Below are positions 1 to 7,887 of a DNA stretch of 64,000 nucleotides, piece by piece. Made by a program: the position numbers and the translations under genes. How positions within the stretch are numbered: position 1 is the stretch's first letter; each line of letters opens with the position of its first letter. The notes beneath the pieces are model-generated. The model did not search any database. It was not told the DNA's origin and was given only the letters and a program-made list of their open reading frames with translations. The stretch is from NCBI GenBank assembly GCA_045863195.1, contig BTUI01000004.1, positions 1 through 64,000 on the forward strand, given 5' to 3'. The stretch comes from W-Chloroflexi-9 sp045863195. GTDB lineage: Bacteria > Chloroflexota > Dehalococcoidia > UBA2979.

Positions 1-167
1 CTCTCGCGCCCGATCCACCGGCTGAAGTTGATCGTTACTTCCTTACGCACGTTTCGGTGCCCCAGACTCCTGCGGCGTTGTCCTGTCGGCCAGAACACTT
101 CACGAAATCGTGCGTCCGCGGGTCGCGGCACGCCGCACCTCGTCGCTTCGCATGAAGATCTGTGCGG

Positions 168-746
168 TCACGCGGCGTGCGCCAGTTCCTCCGGCGGGAC
201 CGGAATCCGGTGTCCGCGGAGGGCACGCCCCAGCGCGGCCTGCAGCGCGTCGAGGTCGGGAGCACAGCGCCAGGCATGGATGCCGAGCGCGTCGAGCGGG
301 CGGATCTCGCCGCTGTCCAGCCCGCGTGTCCAGAGCCAGTCGCTCCACAGCGGGTGCAGCGGGAGGTCGATCCGGCGGCTGAGGAACCGGTAGTGCAGCA
401 CCGGAGCCTCCGTCGCGGTCCGGGCGAGCAGCAGGAAGTCCCTGCCCTCGCTCGCGTAGAGCGCGGCGGACGGCACGAGCATCGCGTGCGTCGCCCCGCT
501 GACCGGCAGACGCGTGGCGTGGAAGCGGCAGTCCGCGCGTGCCTGCGGAGCAAGCGTGCAGTACCGGCCGCCCATGAGCGCGTCGTCGCTGATGACGGCG
601 GGCTCGCCTTTGAGCAGCCGCGCCCAGAGCGCACGGACCGACTGCTGATTCGAGATCATCGAGATGAACCACAGGTTGGCGCCGTCGCGCGCGTAGGCAT
701 CCACGGCCCCAGCGAATCCGGCGCAGCGGATGTGCATGGTCTCCAT
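168..746 (-). CDS. Hypothetical protein, 192 aa
   Basis: I do not recognise this protein. It is a soluble-looking 192-residue product rich in Ala, Leu and Arg, with no signal peptide or membrane segment. I chose the ATG at 746 because AAAGGAG lies just upstream; a TTG five codons earlier is possible but has no better site. It is the last gene of the leftward arm that fills the left 7 kb, and a GC-rich hairpin sits about 20 nt before its start. Codon use matches the mobile-element core, which supports coding. No function is proposed. Confidence 0.7.
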   Translation of the reverse strand: METMHIRCAGFAGAVDAYARDGANLWFISMISNQQSVRALWARLLKGEPAVISDDALMGGRYCTLAPQARADCRFHATRLPVSGATHAMLVPSAALYASEGRDFLLLARTATEAPVLHYRFLSRRIDLPLHPLWSDWLWTRGLDSGEIRPLDALGIHAWRCAPDLDALQAALGRALRGHRIPVPPEELAHAA

Positions 747-765
747 TTCGTCTCCTTTCAACGGC

Positions 766-791
766 GAAGCCGCCCCGGATGAGGCGGCTTC
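766..791 (-). promoter_or_regulatory. GC-rich hairpin in the leader of the 192-aa gene
   Basis: Perfect 9-bp arms (766-774 and 783-791, GAAGCCGCC and its complement) enclose an 8-nt loop. It lies between the end of the membrane-protein gene at 857 and the start at 746. No T-tract follows on the minus strand, so it is not a textbook intrinsic terminator. It could be an mRNA-stability or attenuation structure. Hairpins in comparable positions occur at 5,521-5,542 and 7,422-7,456. Confidence 0.5.
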
Positions 792-856
792 AGGGAGTTG
801 TCCGATGGTCAGTTCTCGGACGTCTGATCTCAGCAGACCGGACGCGGCGGTTGGGT

Positions 857-1606
857 CTACTCGAGTTGGATGGGCTGGAACCCAGTTTCAGGCATCTTTG
901 TGAAGTCATCGGTCAGGGTTCGGATAGCATCGACGTACTCAGCTTGCTGCTCGACCGTGAGATCGAGTTTGAAGCGGCTCTTCTTAACCTTCTCGCCTTC
1001 TCGCCAAGTGACACTGCCAGTCGCAGCGGCAAAACGCTTTGCGAGCGCGGCATGAAATTCGCTCAGCGACGCGGGATTCCAATGCTCAGACCAATCGATA
1101 CCCCTCCGGGTGCGGAAGCGAAGCGTGACGACGTCGCCTGGTTCCAGTAGTCGGGGTCCGTTGACCTGGCGGCTGTCGTAGTAGTAGTGCCCGTCTCGCC
1201 ATCCGGATTCGAATCGATACTCATTCGCACGGATGCGCGTCGTAGCGTCTGGCAGGTCGATCCTCGCACCTGACTCGTCGAGAAACCCATCGATCTCGAC
1301 GTGTGACACGATGGCTTTTCGCCCTCCAACGTTGGCCACTGCGACGTGCAGTTGGAGCAGGTAGTCGCGGGGTACTCGACCTTCTGCCTCATCGTAGAGG
1401 TAGAAGATGAGGTCACTCAGTCCCAACTCATCCTGCCTCATTACGAGGACCCTGGACGCCGGTGGGACGACGCGATACAGCGTTGCGAAAGCTACGACGA
1501 GGGTGAGGGCGCCGAGGGTTTCGGCAGCGAAACCTGTGAACGCGCCTGCAATCGCGACCGCGATCAGCACCAACGCGATGAGGATCCAGAAGACTATTCT
1601 AAGCAT
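857..1606 (-). CDS. Hypothetical membrane-anchored protein, 249 aa
   Basis: The first 50 residues form two closely spaced hydrophobic segments (about 4-25 and 30-48), followed by a roughly 200-residue soluble domain rich in beta-prone and charged residues. The domain is presumably cytoplasmic after two membrane crossings. I cannot assign a family. No Shine-Dalgarno sequence is obvious before the ATG, and the gene is visibly less GC-rich than its neighbours, suggesting cargo acquired separately from the ICE core. It lies between the small-protein cluster and the last gene of the left arm, in the same orientation. Confidence 0.75.
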   Translation of the reverse strand: MLRIVFWILIALVLIAVAIAGAFTGFAAETLGALTLVVAFATLYRVVPPASRVLVMRQDELGLSDLIFYLYDEAEGRVPRDYLLQLHVAVANVGGRKAIVSHVEIDGFLDESGARIDLPDATTRIRANEYRFESGWRDGHYYYDSRQVNGPRLLEPGDVVTLRFRTRRGIDWSEHWNPASLSEFHAALAKRFAAATGSVTWREGEKVKKSRFKLDLTVEQQAEYVDAIRTLTDDFTKMPETGFQPIQLE

Positions 1607-1648
1607 GTCGGGAGAGACTACCGCGACCCTGCGAAACGCGCGTGGCCT

Positions 1649-1885
1649 TTACATCGCATGACGATGGAAGCGCCCGTGTGCGTCGAGGGTTCCGACCTCG
1701 GAGCGGGTGATCGAGACGGCGTCCGCCCAGCGTCCGTCCTCGAAGGCCGCTGCGAGCGCCCCCTCGAACCACGCGTCCCAGCCCGGCGAGTCCTCCTCGA
1801 GTCCGGGTGGGACCGGGAGGTCGAGGATCCCCGCGAGGTGGAGCCGCAGGACGCGCGTGCCCGGCGGGAGTGAGGGCGCCGTCAC
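1649..1885 (-). CDS. Small hypothetical protein, 78 aa
   Basis: A GTG start overlaps the TGA of the preceding 57-aa gene in a GTGA arrangement, typical of translational coupling. The frame extends further upstream, but that part is Arg/Pro-rich and reads as the shadow of the 57-aa gene, so I start here. The product is acidic in its second half (WFEGALAAAFEDGRWADAV region) with no cysteines or membrane segment. Function is unknown; its position in the cluster suggests an accessory role in element maintenance. Confidence 0.6.
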   Translation of the reverse strand: MTAPSLPPGTRVLRLHLAGILDLPVPPGLEEDSPGWDAWFEGALAAAFEDGRWADAVSITRSEVGTLDAHGRFHRHAM

Positions 1886-2055
1886 GACATCGCCCCCGCG
1901 TCGGCGCGTGCCCGGCAGCGGGTGCAGTACCGCGGGTCGGTACGCGGCACGTTTGGCATCCGTCCGAAGGCGACGGTGCGGCCGCATAGCGTGCGGGCGA
2001 GGTGCCCGGGCAGTCGGTACTCGGGCACCTCGATCACGTGGCGCAGGCGCGGCAT
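1882..2055 (-). CDS. Small CxxC protein, 57 aa
   Basis: This short frame starts at the ATG at 2055 and ends in a TGA that overlaps the GTG of the next gene. The 57-residue product is basic and has Cys at 24, 44 and 47; the last two form a CTRC knuckle that could bind zinc together with Cys24 or a nearby His. It sits 5 nt after the 70-aa ribbon-helix-helix-like gene, so the small genes from 2,273 down to 1,649 form a coupled string. Small DNA- or RNA-binding function is an inference only. Confidence 0.6.
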   Translation of the reverse strand: MPRLRHVIEVPEYRLPGHLARTLCGRTVAFGRMPNVPRTDPRYCTRCRARADAGAMS

Positions 2056-2060
2056 GGCGG

Positions 2061-2273
2061 TCAGGCAGCCGTACGCTCGTCCGCGCCAGCGAACGCCCGG
2101 TGCACGACGTGGCCGGGCGTGGCATCGGATCCCTCGACGTCTTCGAGCCAGCCTTCGGCCGCGAGGTAGCGTTCCACCGCGTCGGCCACGAGGTGCGTCA
2201 TCGGCCGGCCCTGTGCCTGGCCGAGCCGGTAGAGCGGCGGGATCAGCCGCTCGGGGATTTTGGGGCTATACAT
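2061..2273 (-). CDS. Ribbon-helix-helix-like small protein, 70 aa
   Basis: The N-terminus (YSPKIPERLIPPLYRLG) followed by helices with the pattern RPMTHLVADAVERYLAAE resembles the strand-helix-helix fold of CopG/Arc-type repressors and antitoxins. The acidic tail after residue 42 is unassigned. I choose the ATG at 2273 because AGGAG stands 7 nt upstream; two ATGs further upstream would sit on top of that site. The gene overlaps the 3' end of the ArdC-like gene by 8 nt. A local autoregulator or plasmid-control factor is plausible. No toxin partner is evident, so an antitoxin role is not supported. Confidence 0.6.
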   Translation of the reverse strand: MYSPKIPERLIPPLYRLGQAQGRPMTHLVADAVERYLAAEGWLEDVEGSDATPGHVVHRAFAGADERTAA

Positions 2274-3213
2274 CTGCATGCTCCTCTTCATGGACCGGGG
2301 TGACGGCCGCCTGTGGGTCGCGGCCGAGGATGTGGTCGACGGCACGCTGGGCCTGGCCCGCGGCTGCGACCGCGAGCCGCCGGTCGTCCTGGAGTGCCCG
2401 CAGCCACGACGCGATGTAGGCGGCCGACTGGTCGAGTCGGGACGCGTCGACCCCGGCCTCCTGGCAGAGGAACGCCGCCGCGAACTCCGCGACCAGCTCC
2501 TCGCGTGAGTAGACCGGCGACCCGAACGGGGCCGACTCCTGATAGCCCTCACGGTCCAGCCGTGACGGATGGCCGGTCGAGTGAGCGAGCTCGTGGAAGA
2601 GCGTCGCGTAGTAGCCATCCGTGTCCCGGAAGGCAGACCGCGGCGGCAGGTGCACCTCGTCCCGCGCGGGGACGTAGTAGGCGGCCGCCGCGTCGTGGAG
2701 CACGTCGGGCCCGCCGGCGTAGCCGGAGACGATCGCCTCGGCGCGCTCCAGCGGGCCGAACTCACCTCCGGACTCCGGGTCCGGGAGTGAGAGCCCCTCG
2801 CACTGGGCGACGTTGAAGACGGTGTAGAGCCGCATCAGCGGGAACGCGCCGCGGCGCTCCTCGTTGGCGGAGTCGACGTTGTCGGTACCGCCCTCGTCGC
2901 GTGCCGGCCACTTCCAGAGGACGACCCGTGTGCCGTGCTCGCCGCGGCGGACGTGGCCGCCGAGCTGCTCCGCCTGTCGGAACGTCAGCCAGCGGGCGTC
3001 GTCGTAGCCCGCCTCCATCGAGGCGAGGCTGAGGACGAGCAGGTTGATGCCGCGGTAGGGGCGGTGCGAGACCGCGTTGCGCAGGCCGCGTGCGCGCCAG
3101 GGGTGGCGCCACGGGACGGTGCCGCGTTCGAGCGCGGCGAGGATGCGGGCGGTGACCTCCGCGTACGGGTCGCGGCGGGCCGCGACTGGCCTACGCCGCG
3201 TGCGGGCCGTCAT
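2266..3213 (-). CDS. ArdC-like antirestriction protein (ssDNA-binding and zincin domains)
   Basis: The 315-residue product has the two-part ArdC layout. An N-terminal ssDNA-binding region (RDPYAEVTARILAALERG, then VPWRHPW) is followed by a zinc metallopeptidase-like region with LFHELAHSTGH (HExxH plus a third ligand) and YSREELVAEFAAAFLC as the downstream Glu helix. ArdC proteins of conjugative plasmids bind single-stranded DNA and protect the entering strand from host restriction. The ATG at 3213 overlaps the upstream 75-aa gene by 23 nt; a longer upstream frame is not protein-like. Such genes are typical early-entry functions of conjugative elements. Confidence 0.85.
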   Translation of the reverse strand: MTARTRRRPVAARRDPYAEVTARILAALERGTVPWRHPWRARGLRNAVSHRPYRGINLLVLSLASMEAGYDDARWLTFRQAEQLGGHVRRGEHGTRVVLWKWPARDEGGTDNVDSANEERRGAFPLMRLYTVFNVAQCEGLSLPDPESGGEFGPLERAEAIVSGYAGGPDVLHDAAAAYYVPARDEVHLPPRSAFRDTDGYYATLFHELAHSTGHPSRLDREGYQESAPFGSPVYSREELVAEFAAAFLCQEAGVDASRLDQSAAYIASWLRALQDDRRLAVAAAGQAQRAVDHILGRDPQAAVTPVHEEEHADV

Positions 3214-3418
3214 GGAATCCCATGTGAGCGTCGCCGCCGGGCCTCCGGCGCTCGTAGACGGTGAGCCGCACGGTGTGCGTGGAGCCATCGGTGCGGACCG
3301 CCTGCACGGCGGTCGCGTGGAAGCCGGGGATCGGCGAATGCCACAGCGGGATCACCGCCACGGCGTACTGGCCTGAGCGCGTGGTCACCACGCGCCGGGC
3401 CGCTGGCTGCAGGACCAT
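3191..3418 (-). CDS. Small hypothetical protein, 75 aa
   Basis: Starts at an ATG 2 nt after the TGA of the Rad52-like gene with no clear Shine-Dalgarno, so it is probably translated by coupling. It overlaps the start of the ArdC-like gene by 23 nt. The 75 residues are beta-rich (alternating QYAVAVIPLWHS, THTVRLTVYERR) with no recognisable motif. Its place between a recombination protein and an antirestriction protein suggests a helper of DNA processing after transfer, but nothing in the sequence proves it. Confidence 0.6.
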   Translation of the reverse strand: MVLQPAARRVVTTRSGQYAVAVIPLWHSPIPGFHATAVQAVRTDGSTHTVRLTVYERRRPGGDAHMGFHDGPHAA

Positions 3419-3420
3419 CG

Positions 3421-4095
3421 TCAGGCGGCCTGCGCGTGTCCATTGCGGCGGTTGAGGCCGCGTGCGAGGCGGGTGACGGCGTCCCGGAGCCGCCGTGCGT
3501 CGAGCTCGTCAAGCGGGCAGCCATACTTCTCGGCGACCCACTCGCGCGTGCGCGCTTCATCGGAGCCGGCGCGCTCGGCAATCGCGAGCACCTCGCGGCG
3601 GAGCGGTTCGGCATCCACCGGGCCGGTCGTATCCGTCCCGTCGAGGCGCACCGACAGCTCGTTTCCGAGCCCGGCGCCGTAGTGACGCAGTGCTCGCTTG
3701 AGGCCGTCGGTCACCGCGGTCTTGTAGGCAGTCGCATGCGCGTCCGCGGTTTGTTCGTCGACGCCTCCCGTGCCCACGTCGCTGTGCGGCGAGCAGCCGT
3801 CGACGGTGACGCGCACGGTCGCCGTGTAGATGCCGAGCACCGGGGTGGCGTTCCGCCGCCCGGTCTGTGGGATCGGGCGGTAGGTGACCTCACCGACCAC
3901 CTCGGCGCCCCAGCGGTCCTCGCCAAAGATCGCGTTCGCGAGCTGGATCGCCCGCCACCCTTCCAGGTAACGGACCGGCCCGTCGTCGCCCTCGCGTTCC
4001 GAGATGTGCTCGGGCGCGAGCGCCTGCCGGAGCTTCCGCTTCGTGGCGGTGCTCAGGCGGCGCGGTTGAGGCGCGTTCGTTCGCTCTGCTGCCAT
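3421..4095 (-). CDS. Rad52/Rad22-family single-strand annealing protein
   Basis: This 224-aa protein matches the Rad52-like fold of phages and plasmids. The segment YLEGWRAIQLANAIFGEDRW, then a beta sheet (TPVLGIYTATVRVTVDG), then DAHATAYKTAVTDGLKRALRHYG, is the family signature. Such proteins anneal complementary single strands and could circularise or repair the transferred strand. The ATG at 4095 follows AGGAGG at about 4 nt, and the frame upstream is shadow. It overlaps the end of the primase gene by 43 nt, so the two are coupled. A C-terminal helical tail from about residue 165 probably binds partner proteins. Confidence 0.85.
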   Translation of the reverse strand: MAAERTNAPQPRRLSTATKRKLRQALAPEHISEREGDDGPVRYLEGWRAIQLANAIFGEDRWGAEVVGEVTYRPIPQTGRRNATPVLGIYTATVRVTVDGCSPHSDVGTGGVDEQTADAHATAYKTAVTDGLKRALRHYGAGLGNELSVRLDGTDTTGPVDAEPLRREVLAIAERAGSDEARTREWVAEKYGCPLDELDARRLRDAVTRLARGLNRRNGHAQAA

Positions 4096-5123
4096 GACTC
4101 CTCCTGTCGTCTGCGCGCCTCGCCCAACGTCGCCAGGAAGGCATCGCGCCCCCCGCGTCGTTGGCCGAGATCGTTGAGGTCGTGGGCTCCCCCGGGGAGC
4201 GCGACGGTGAGCGCCCGTCCACCGAGGGCGGACGCGAGTTGCGCCGAGGCGCGACGGCCGGGGCCATCGGCATCGAGCACGAGATAGACGGTGCGGAAGC
4301 CGCGGATGGCGGCCAGCGTCCGCCGCGAGGCGTGCGTCCCGACCAGCGCCACCCCCGGGACCTTCCATTCGCAGGCGGTCAGCCAGTCGAAGGGGCCTTC
4401 GAGGACCACGACCGCCGCCGCGCCAACCTGCGACGCCTGCGCCACCCCGAGCAGGGGAGAAGGTGCGCGCAGGTTCAGGTAGCGGGGACTACGCTTCCCG
4501 AGCGCACGTCCCGTGAGCCAGGTCGCGCGTCCATGGACGTCGAGGTCCGGGATCACAATCCGGCCGGTGAACGTGTCCCGCCCATCCGCGATCAACCCGA
4601 GCCGCTCCGCCGCTTCGAGACTCAGGTGCGACGAGCGCAGCCGGTCGACGAGCCCGCCGGCCGCGTATCCAAGACGGAGCCGGCGGGCGGTCTCCATGGA
4701 GATGCCACGCTGCGAGAGATAGGCGCGCACGTCCCGGTATTGCGGGAGCGTGCGCGCGTAGTGCGCGACCGACGCCTCGATGACCGCCGCCGCTGCGGGG
4801 TCGAGGCGTGGTTCGGATACACGTGGTGCCAGGGGGACGACGTTCGCCGGCAACTCCGGCAGTCCCCGCGAGAGCAGTGCCGCCGTCTCCCGGAACGGCG
4901 TGCCCCGGATCCGGCCGACGAAGTCGATCACGTCGCCTCCGGCGTGACAGCCGTAGCAGAACCACGACGCCGTCTCCGGGTAGACCACGAAGCTCGGATC
5001 GCGGTCGCGGTGGAACGGGCAGAGCCCGGTCAGCCGCCGTCCCGACGACCTCAGATCGATCCCTGCGGACGCGACCGCCACGGCAATCGGGTGCGCGGCA
5101 CGGATCGCCGCGACGTCATGCAT
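4053..5123 (-). CDS. DnaG-like primase (CHC2 zinc finger and Toprim), left-arm copy
   Basis: The 356 residues begin with a CHC2 zinc-finger domain. The ligands are the CPFH pair near 35-38 and the CYGC pair near 56-59, followed by GGDVIDFV. A central catalytic region ends in a Toprim fold with EGPFDW (catalytic Glu) and VLDADGPG (Asp pair). Full-length DnaG is about 600 aa; here the C-terminal helicase-binding domain is missing, as in mobile-element primases. It would make RNA primers on transferred or replicating single strands. The ATG overlaps the preceding gene by 8 nt. A second primase of the same design lies at 48,972-50,033. Confidence 0.9.
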   Translation of the reverse strand: MHDVAAIRAAHPIAVAVASAGIDLRSSGRRLTGLCPFHRDRDPSFVVYPETASWFCYGCHAGGDVIDFVGRIRGTPFRETAALLSRGLPELPANVVPLAPRVSEPRLDPAAAAVIEASVAHYARTLPQYRDVRAYLSQRGISMETARRLRLGYAAGGLVDRLRSSHLSLEAAERLGLIADGRDTFTGRIVIPDLDVHGRATWLTGRALGKRSPRYLNLRAPSPLLGVAQASQVGAAAVVVLEGPFDWLTACEWKVPGVALVGTHASRRTLAAIRGFRTVYLVLDADGPGRRASAQLASALGGRALTVALPGGAHDLNDLGQRRGGRDAFLATLGEARRRQEESWQQSERTRLNRAA

Positions 5124-5442
5124 TCGGTGCCGCCGCTTCGATCTCGCTGATCCGTCGCCAGAAGCACTCCTCCTGCACGGTCAGCGCGTCCGCAGGGTCG
5201 ATGCCCGCGGGCAGGTGAGGCTTCAGGATCTCGCCGGGCGGGTCGCCGAACTCCCAGTAGCGGGCGATCAGCTCGCCCTCGCGTTCGGCATTGGCCAGCC
5301 ACGCGAGCAGAGCCTCGACGGCGGGCTGTACCGCCGCGCGCTGCGCATCGCTCCATGCGACATAAATCTCATGGCTGTGCTCCCATACGCCGCGCACGGC
5401 GCGCTGGAAACGGTCGTTCTTGGACACGTTCTTTCCCTTCAT
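5116..5442 (-). CDS. Hypothetical protein, 108 aa
   Basis: A small soluble, helical and acidic protein (charged N-terminus MKGKNVSKNDRFQRAV, then a long helix QRAAVQPAVEALLAWLAN). I do not recognise it. The ATG at 5442 is preferred over earlier starts because the upstream frame lies over the hairpin at 5,521-5,542. It ends inside the primase start (ATGCATGA overlap), so it is co-translated with the primase, and a role beside it is a reasonable inference. Confidence 0.65.
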   Translation of the reverse strand: MKGKNVSKNDRFQRAVRGVWEHSHEIYVAWSDAQRAAVQPAVEALLAWLANAEREGELIARYWEFGDPPGEILKPHLPAGIDPADALTVQEECFWRRISEIEAAAPNA

Positions 5443-5520
5443 AGGCACGGTTTGGTCACCTCCCAGGTGCGCCCGACTGCCAGACGCACGGCTCCCCCTG
5501 TGCACGGGCAGCACGAAATC

Positions 5521-5542
5521 GGGGCCGCCCGAAGGCGGCCCC
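5521..5542 (-). promoter_or_regulatory. Very stable hairpin between left-arm genes
   Basis: GGGGCCGCC (5,521-5,529) and its exact complement (5,534-5,542) flank a CGAA tetraloop on the plus strand, read as TTCG on the minus strand, an unusually stable loop. On the minus strand it is followed by only a weak GATTT. It lies between the coiled-coil gene (ends 5,571) and the 108-aa gene (starts 5,442). It may be a partial terminator or an RNA processing/stability element within the left-arm transcript. Confidence 0.6.
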
Positions 5543-5570
5543 GAAGGAGGTGCATGCGGTGGGCGGCGGT

Positions 5571-6584
5571 TCAGGCGAGCGCCGGCGCTCCGATCGGCGC
5601 GAGGACGCGCGCGCCACGCAGCGCCTGAGGCGCAAACTGCTGCCCGCGTGGCCAACGGCGCGGGCCGATCGACGACACCACTTCCCACTTCCCATTCAGC
5701 GTGGGCATCAGCACAGCGCCGCTCCCGAACCCCGCGCGGTAGTAGACCGCCCCGAGGAGCCCGATGCGACGGCACGCCTCCAGCCAGAGCCCGCAGAGGT
5801 GGCGGACCAGTTCATCCGGCAGCCCCTGGAAATCGAGCGGCTCGAGCAGGTCGAGCGCGGCGACCGGCTGGTGGCGGTGACAGCGGCGCGCCTCGCGGAG
5901 CGCCGACTGTGCCGCCTCGACCTTGACGGCCTCCACCCGGTTCTGTAGCGTTTCGAACGTTCCACTGAGGTCCGGCACGCTGCTGATGCTTCCTTCGACA
6001 GAATCCAGCAGTCGCCGGGCCTCTTCATATCTCCTGGCGTTGATGTGCCTCTCGGCCAGCGCCAGCGTCTCCTGCGTCTCCATCCTCAACTCCTGATCCC
6101 GCTCCTCGCTGAGGAGCTGCTTGATGTCGTCCCTCGCGGCGAGGGCATCCGCCTTGCGTTGCAGCACAGTCGCGTGCGCCTCGGCCTCCGTCGCCAGGCG
6201 TCCCATCTGCGCGGCCATGACCTCCGCCTCGGCGCGGGCCGCCGGGTCGAGGGCGGCTTCGGCGAGGCGGCTTGCCTGCCGCGCCGCGTCACGCATCCGC
6301 GTCACGACATTCATGGCACGCACCGCGTCGCAGCGGTACTGGCGATAGAGCGCGAGGTCTTCCTTCGCTCCGGCGCGGCGCAGGCGGTCGGTGTCGAGCA
6401 ACGCCAGGAACGAGCCGAGTACGTCACGCGCCGTCGCGTCGAGCGTCTCGATCGTCTCCGGGTCGCTCGGGCCGTTCACCACCGGCACCAGCGCCATCGA
6501 CTCCGGCACGCGGTCATCGACCGGGAAGCGGTCAATGACGTCTGCCAGGTCGCTGAGATTGGTCAGCACTATCTCCTGGGTCAT
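5571..6584 (-). CDS. Coiled-coil hypothetical protein, 337 aa
   Basis: Residues roughly 60-230 are a long, charged, Ala/Glu/Arg-rich helical stretch with heptad character (ARQASRLAEAALDPAARAEA, RDQELRMETQETLALAERH), followed by a mixed C-terminal domain ending in Ala/Pro-rich sequence. It carries no signal peptide or catalytic motif. The ATG at 6584 is chosen because AGGAG is 9 nt upstream; the TTG three codons earlier would overlap that site. It follows the 205-aa gene by 12 nt. A structural or DNA-bridging role is possible, but I cannot name a family. Confidence 0.65.
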   Translation of the reverse strand: MTQEIVLTNLSDLADVIDRFPVDDRVPESMALVPVVNGPSDPETIETLDATARDVLGSFLALLDTDRLRRAGAKEDLALYRQYRCDAVRAMNVVTRMRDAARQASRLAEAALDPAARAEAEVMAAQMGRLATEAEAHATVLQRKADALAARDDIKQLLSEERDQELRMETQETLALAERHINARRYEEARRLLDSVEGSISSVPDLSGTFETLQNRVEAVKVEAAQSALREARRCHRHQPVAALDLLEPLDFQGLPDELVRHLCGLWLEACRRIGLLGAVYYRAGFGSGAVLMPTLNGKWEVVSSIGPRRWPRGQQFAPQALRGARVLAPIGAPALA

Positions 6585-6596
6585 CGTGTTCAACTC

Positions 6597-7214
6597 CTAA
6601 CGTTCAGCGGCGGCGGCGATTGCGCCGCCGTCCATCGGCATCCATGAGTCATCCAGCGGCGGCGCGTCGTCGTCGTCGAACGGCGGTGGCTCCGCAACCG
6701 GCGCGCGGAACGGGACGACCGACGCCGGCCGCGGCTGTTCGACCGTCACGGGCACGGTTCGCACCGCGCCGAGGGCATCGCCAACGACCTCATAGAGCCG
6801 CTGCCGGAGCGTCGCGACGATTTCCCCGTCGCTCATCGACTCGTCCCCGACCACGAAGGCCAGATAGAGGACGTGACGCCGCACCCCATCGCGTCCGTCG
6901 AAGACCTGCAGGAGCGACGCCTCGGGGCGTTCGCTTCGCACGATGCGTTGCACCACGACGAGGAGGTGCTGAGGCGGAGCCACGCCGAGCGCCCGGAACT
7001 GCGTCCGGGTCGTCCGCGTGAGCATCCGCCGCAGGCGCCGCGCCCTGCCGCGCTTCGCATCGACGATCACCACCGGTCTCCACGGCCGCAGTCGGCGGGC
7101 GGTCGCCCGCCAGCCGGCCTTCAGCCACGCTGCGCACCAGCGCGCTGCACTCCTGATCCGTGCAGCCCACCGCGCCACGAGGCGCGGCCGCCGCTTCCTT
7201 GCTCGCCGGTCCAT
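6597..7214 (-). CDS. Hypothetical protein with Arg-rich N-terminus, 205 aa
   Basis: The first 65 residues are dominated by Arg and Trp (amphipathic, strongly basic), then comes a compact alpha/beta segment (HLLVVVQRIVRSE, RRHVLYLAFVVGD), then an acidic Pro/Asp-rich tail (PPFDDDDAPPLDD). Basic head and acidic tail suggest nucleic-acid contact with self-regulation, but this is inference. The ATG at 7214 follows GGAAAGGAAGG. It is the second gene of the left-arm transcript, 36 nt after the small membrane protein gene. Confidence 0.6.
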   Translation of the reverse strand: MDRRARKRRPRLVARWAARIRSAARWCAAWLKAGWRATARRLRPWRPVVIVDAKRGRARRLRRMLTRTTRTQFRALGVAPPQHLLVVVQRIVRSERPEASLLQVFDGRDGVRRHVLYLAFVVGDESMSDGEIVATLRQRLYEVVGDALGAVRTVPVTVEQPRPASVVPFRAPVAEPPPFDDDDAPPLDDSWMPMDGGAIAAAAER

Positions 7215-7250
7215 CCGAACCTTCCTTTCCGTCCCGTCGCTGCGGGACTG

Positions 7251-7397
7251 CTACGCACCGATCGCCTTCGAGGCGATCGCCAGTACGAACATGACTGTGC
7301 CCGCGATGGTGGCGACCTGTGTCACCCTCTGGCCTCGACGGCGGCCACGCCTGCGGCCGTCGTCGTGCTCCATGTGCTCGTCGTCGAACGATTCCAT
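7251..7397 (-). CDS. Small single-span membrane protein, 48 aa
   Basis: A 48-residue product with an acidic N-terminus (MESFDDEHMEHDDG), a block of eight or so Arg/Gly residues, and a C-terminal hydrophobic span (VATIAGTVMFVLAIASKAIGA). Charge distribution predicts the N-terminus inside. The ATG at 7397 has a strong AGGAGG site; earlier in-frame starts would run through the hairpin at 7,422-7,456. It is the first gene after the minus-strand heptamer array and therefore probably the first gene of the left-arm operon. Function unknown. Confidence 0.6.
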   Translation of the reverse strand: MESFDDEHMEHDDGRRRGRRRGQRVTQVATIAGTVMFVLAIASKAIGA

Positions 7398-7421
7398 CGG
7401 TCCTCCTGCTGCGCGCACGAC

Positions 7422-7456
7422 GAATCGCCCCGGATGGACTCCATCGGGGGCGGTTC
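7422..7456 (-). promoter_or_regulatory. Long hairpin directly upstream of the first left-arm gene
   Basis: Arms 7,422-7,437 and 7,441-7,456 pair almost fully (one G/G mismatch, one G-T wobble) around a 3-nt loop, giving a roughly 15-bp stem. It ends 24 nt before the ATG at 7397, just upstream of the ribosome site. No T-tract follows. It may work as an attenuator or a translation-insulating structure in the leader that begins near the repeat array at 7.9 kb. Confidence 0.55.
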
Positions 7457-7887
7457 GCGAGTGCTCGGGTGGATTCAAGGCATCCGGGTTCCGGAGCGCA
7501 GCACCAGGCGTCGCGGCCTCAGTCGTAAGCGACTGAGCTCACCGCGGAGCGTGGAACGCGCCGGGCCGGAAGTTGCGCGGGGCTAACCAGGTGGCCTGGC
7601 GATCGCCGGCAACCTGTTCGGACTCCGCTCGTGCTGGGTGGTGCGCTCGGGTGGTTACATCGCAACCTCCGCTCGCGCTCTAGCTGTCCTTCCTACTCCT
7701 TTCGATTCCTGTCCCTGCTTGATCTGTTCGGCTCGTTCGACGTGTCTGATGGAGAGCGCAATGCTCGTTTCCCGAGGGTTGATCCGCCCTGCGCGTCACG
7801 ATGAGCCAACCGTGCCGGTTGTCTTGCTCCTGGGAGCTGGCGATGCCGGCAAAACGCACTTCGTACGCGGCGAGGCTAGCAACCCTC
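7457..7887. other. Long non-coding leader region of the left arm
   Basis: No frame here has convincing codon use, a start site and a sensible product. It contains a perfect inverted repeat at 7,518-7,537 (CTCAGTCG, TAAG spacer, CGACTGAG) and mixed-GC sequence. If transcription starts after the array at 7,888-7,956, this would be an untranslated leader of about 470 nt before the gene at 7,397, unusually long and possibly regulatory. Confidence 0.5.

Noticed and set aside
2061..2273. Toxin-antitoxin pair involving the RHH-like protein
   Set aside because: Neighbouring small proteins show no RelE, VapC or CcdB features, so a toxin partner is not supported.
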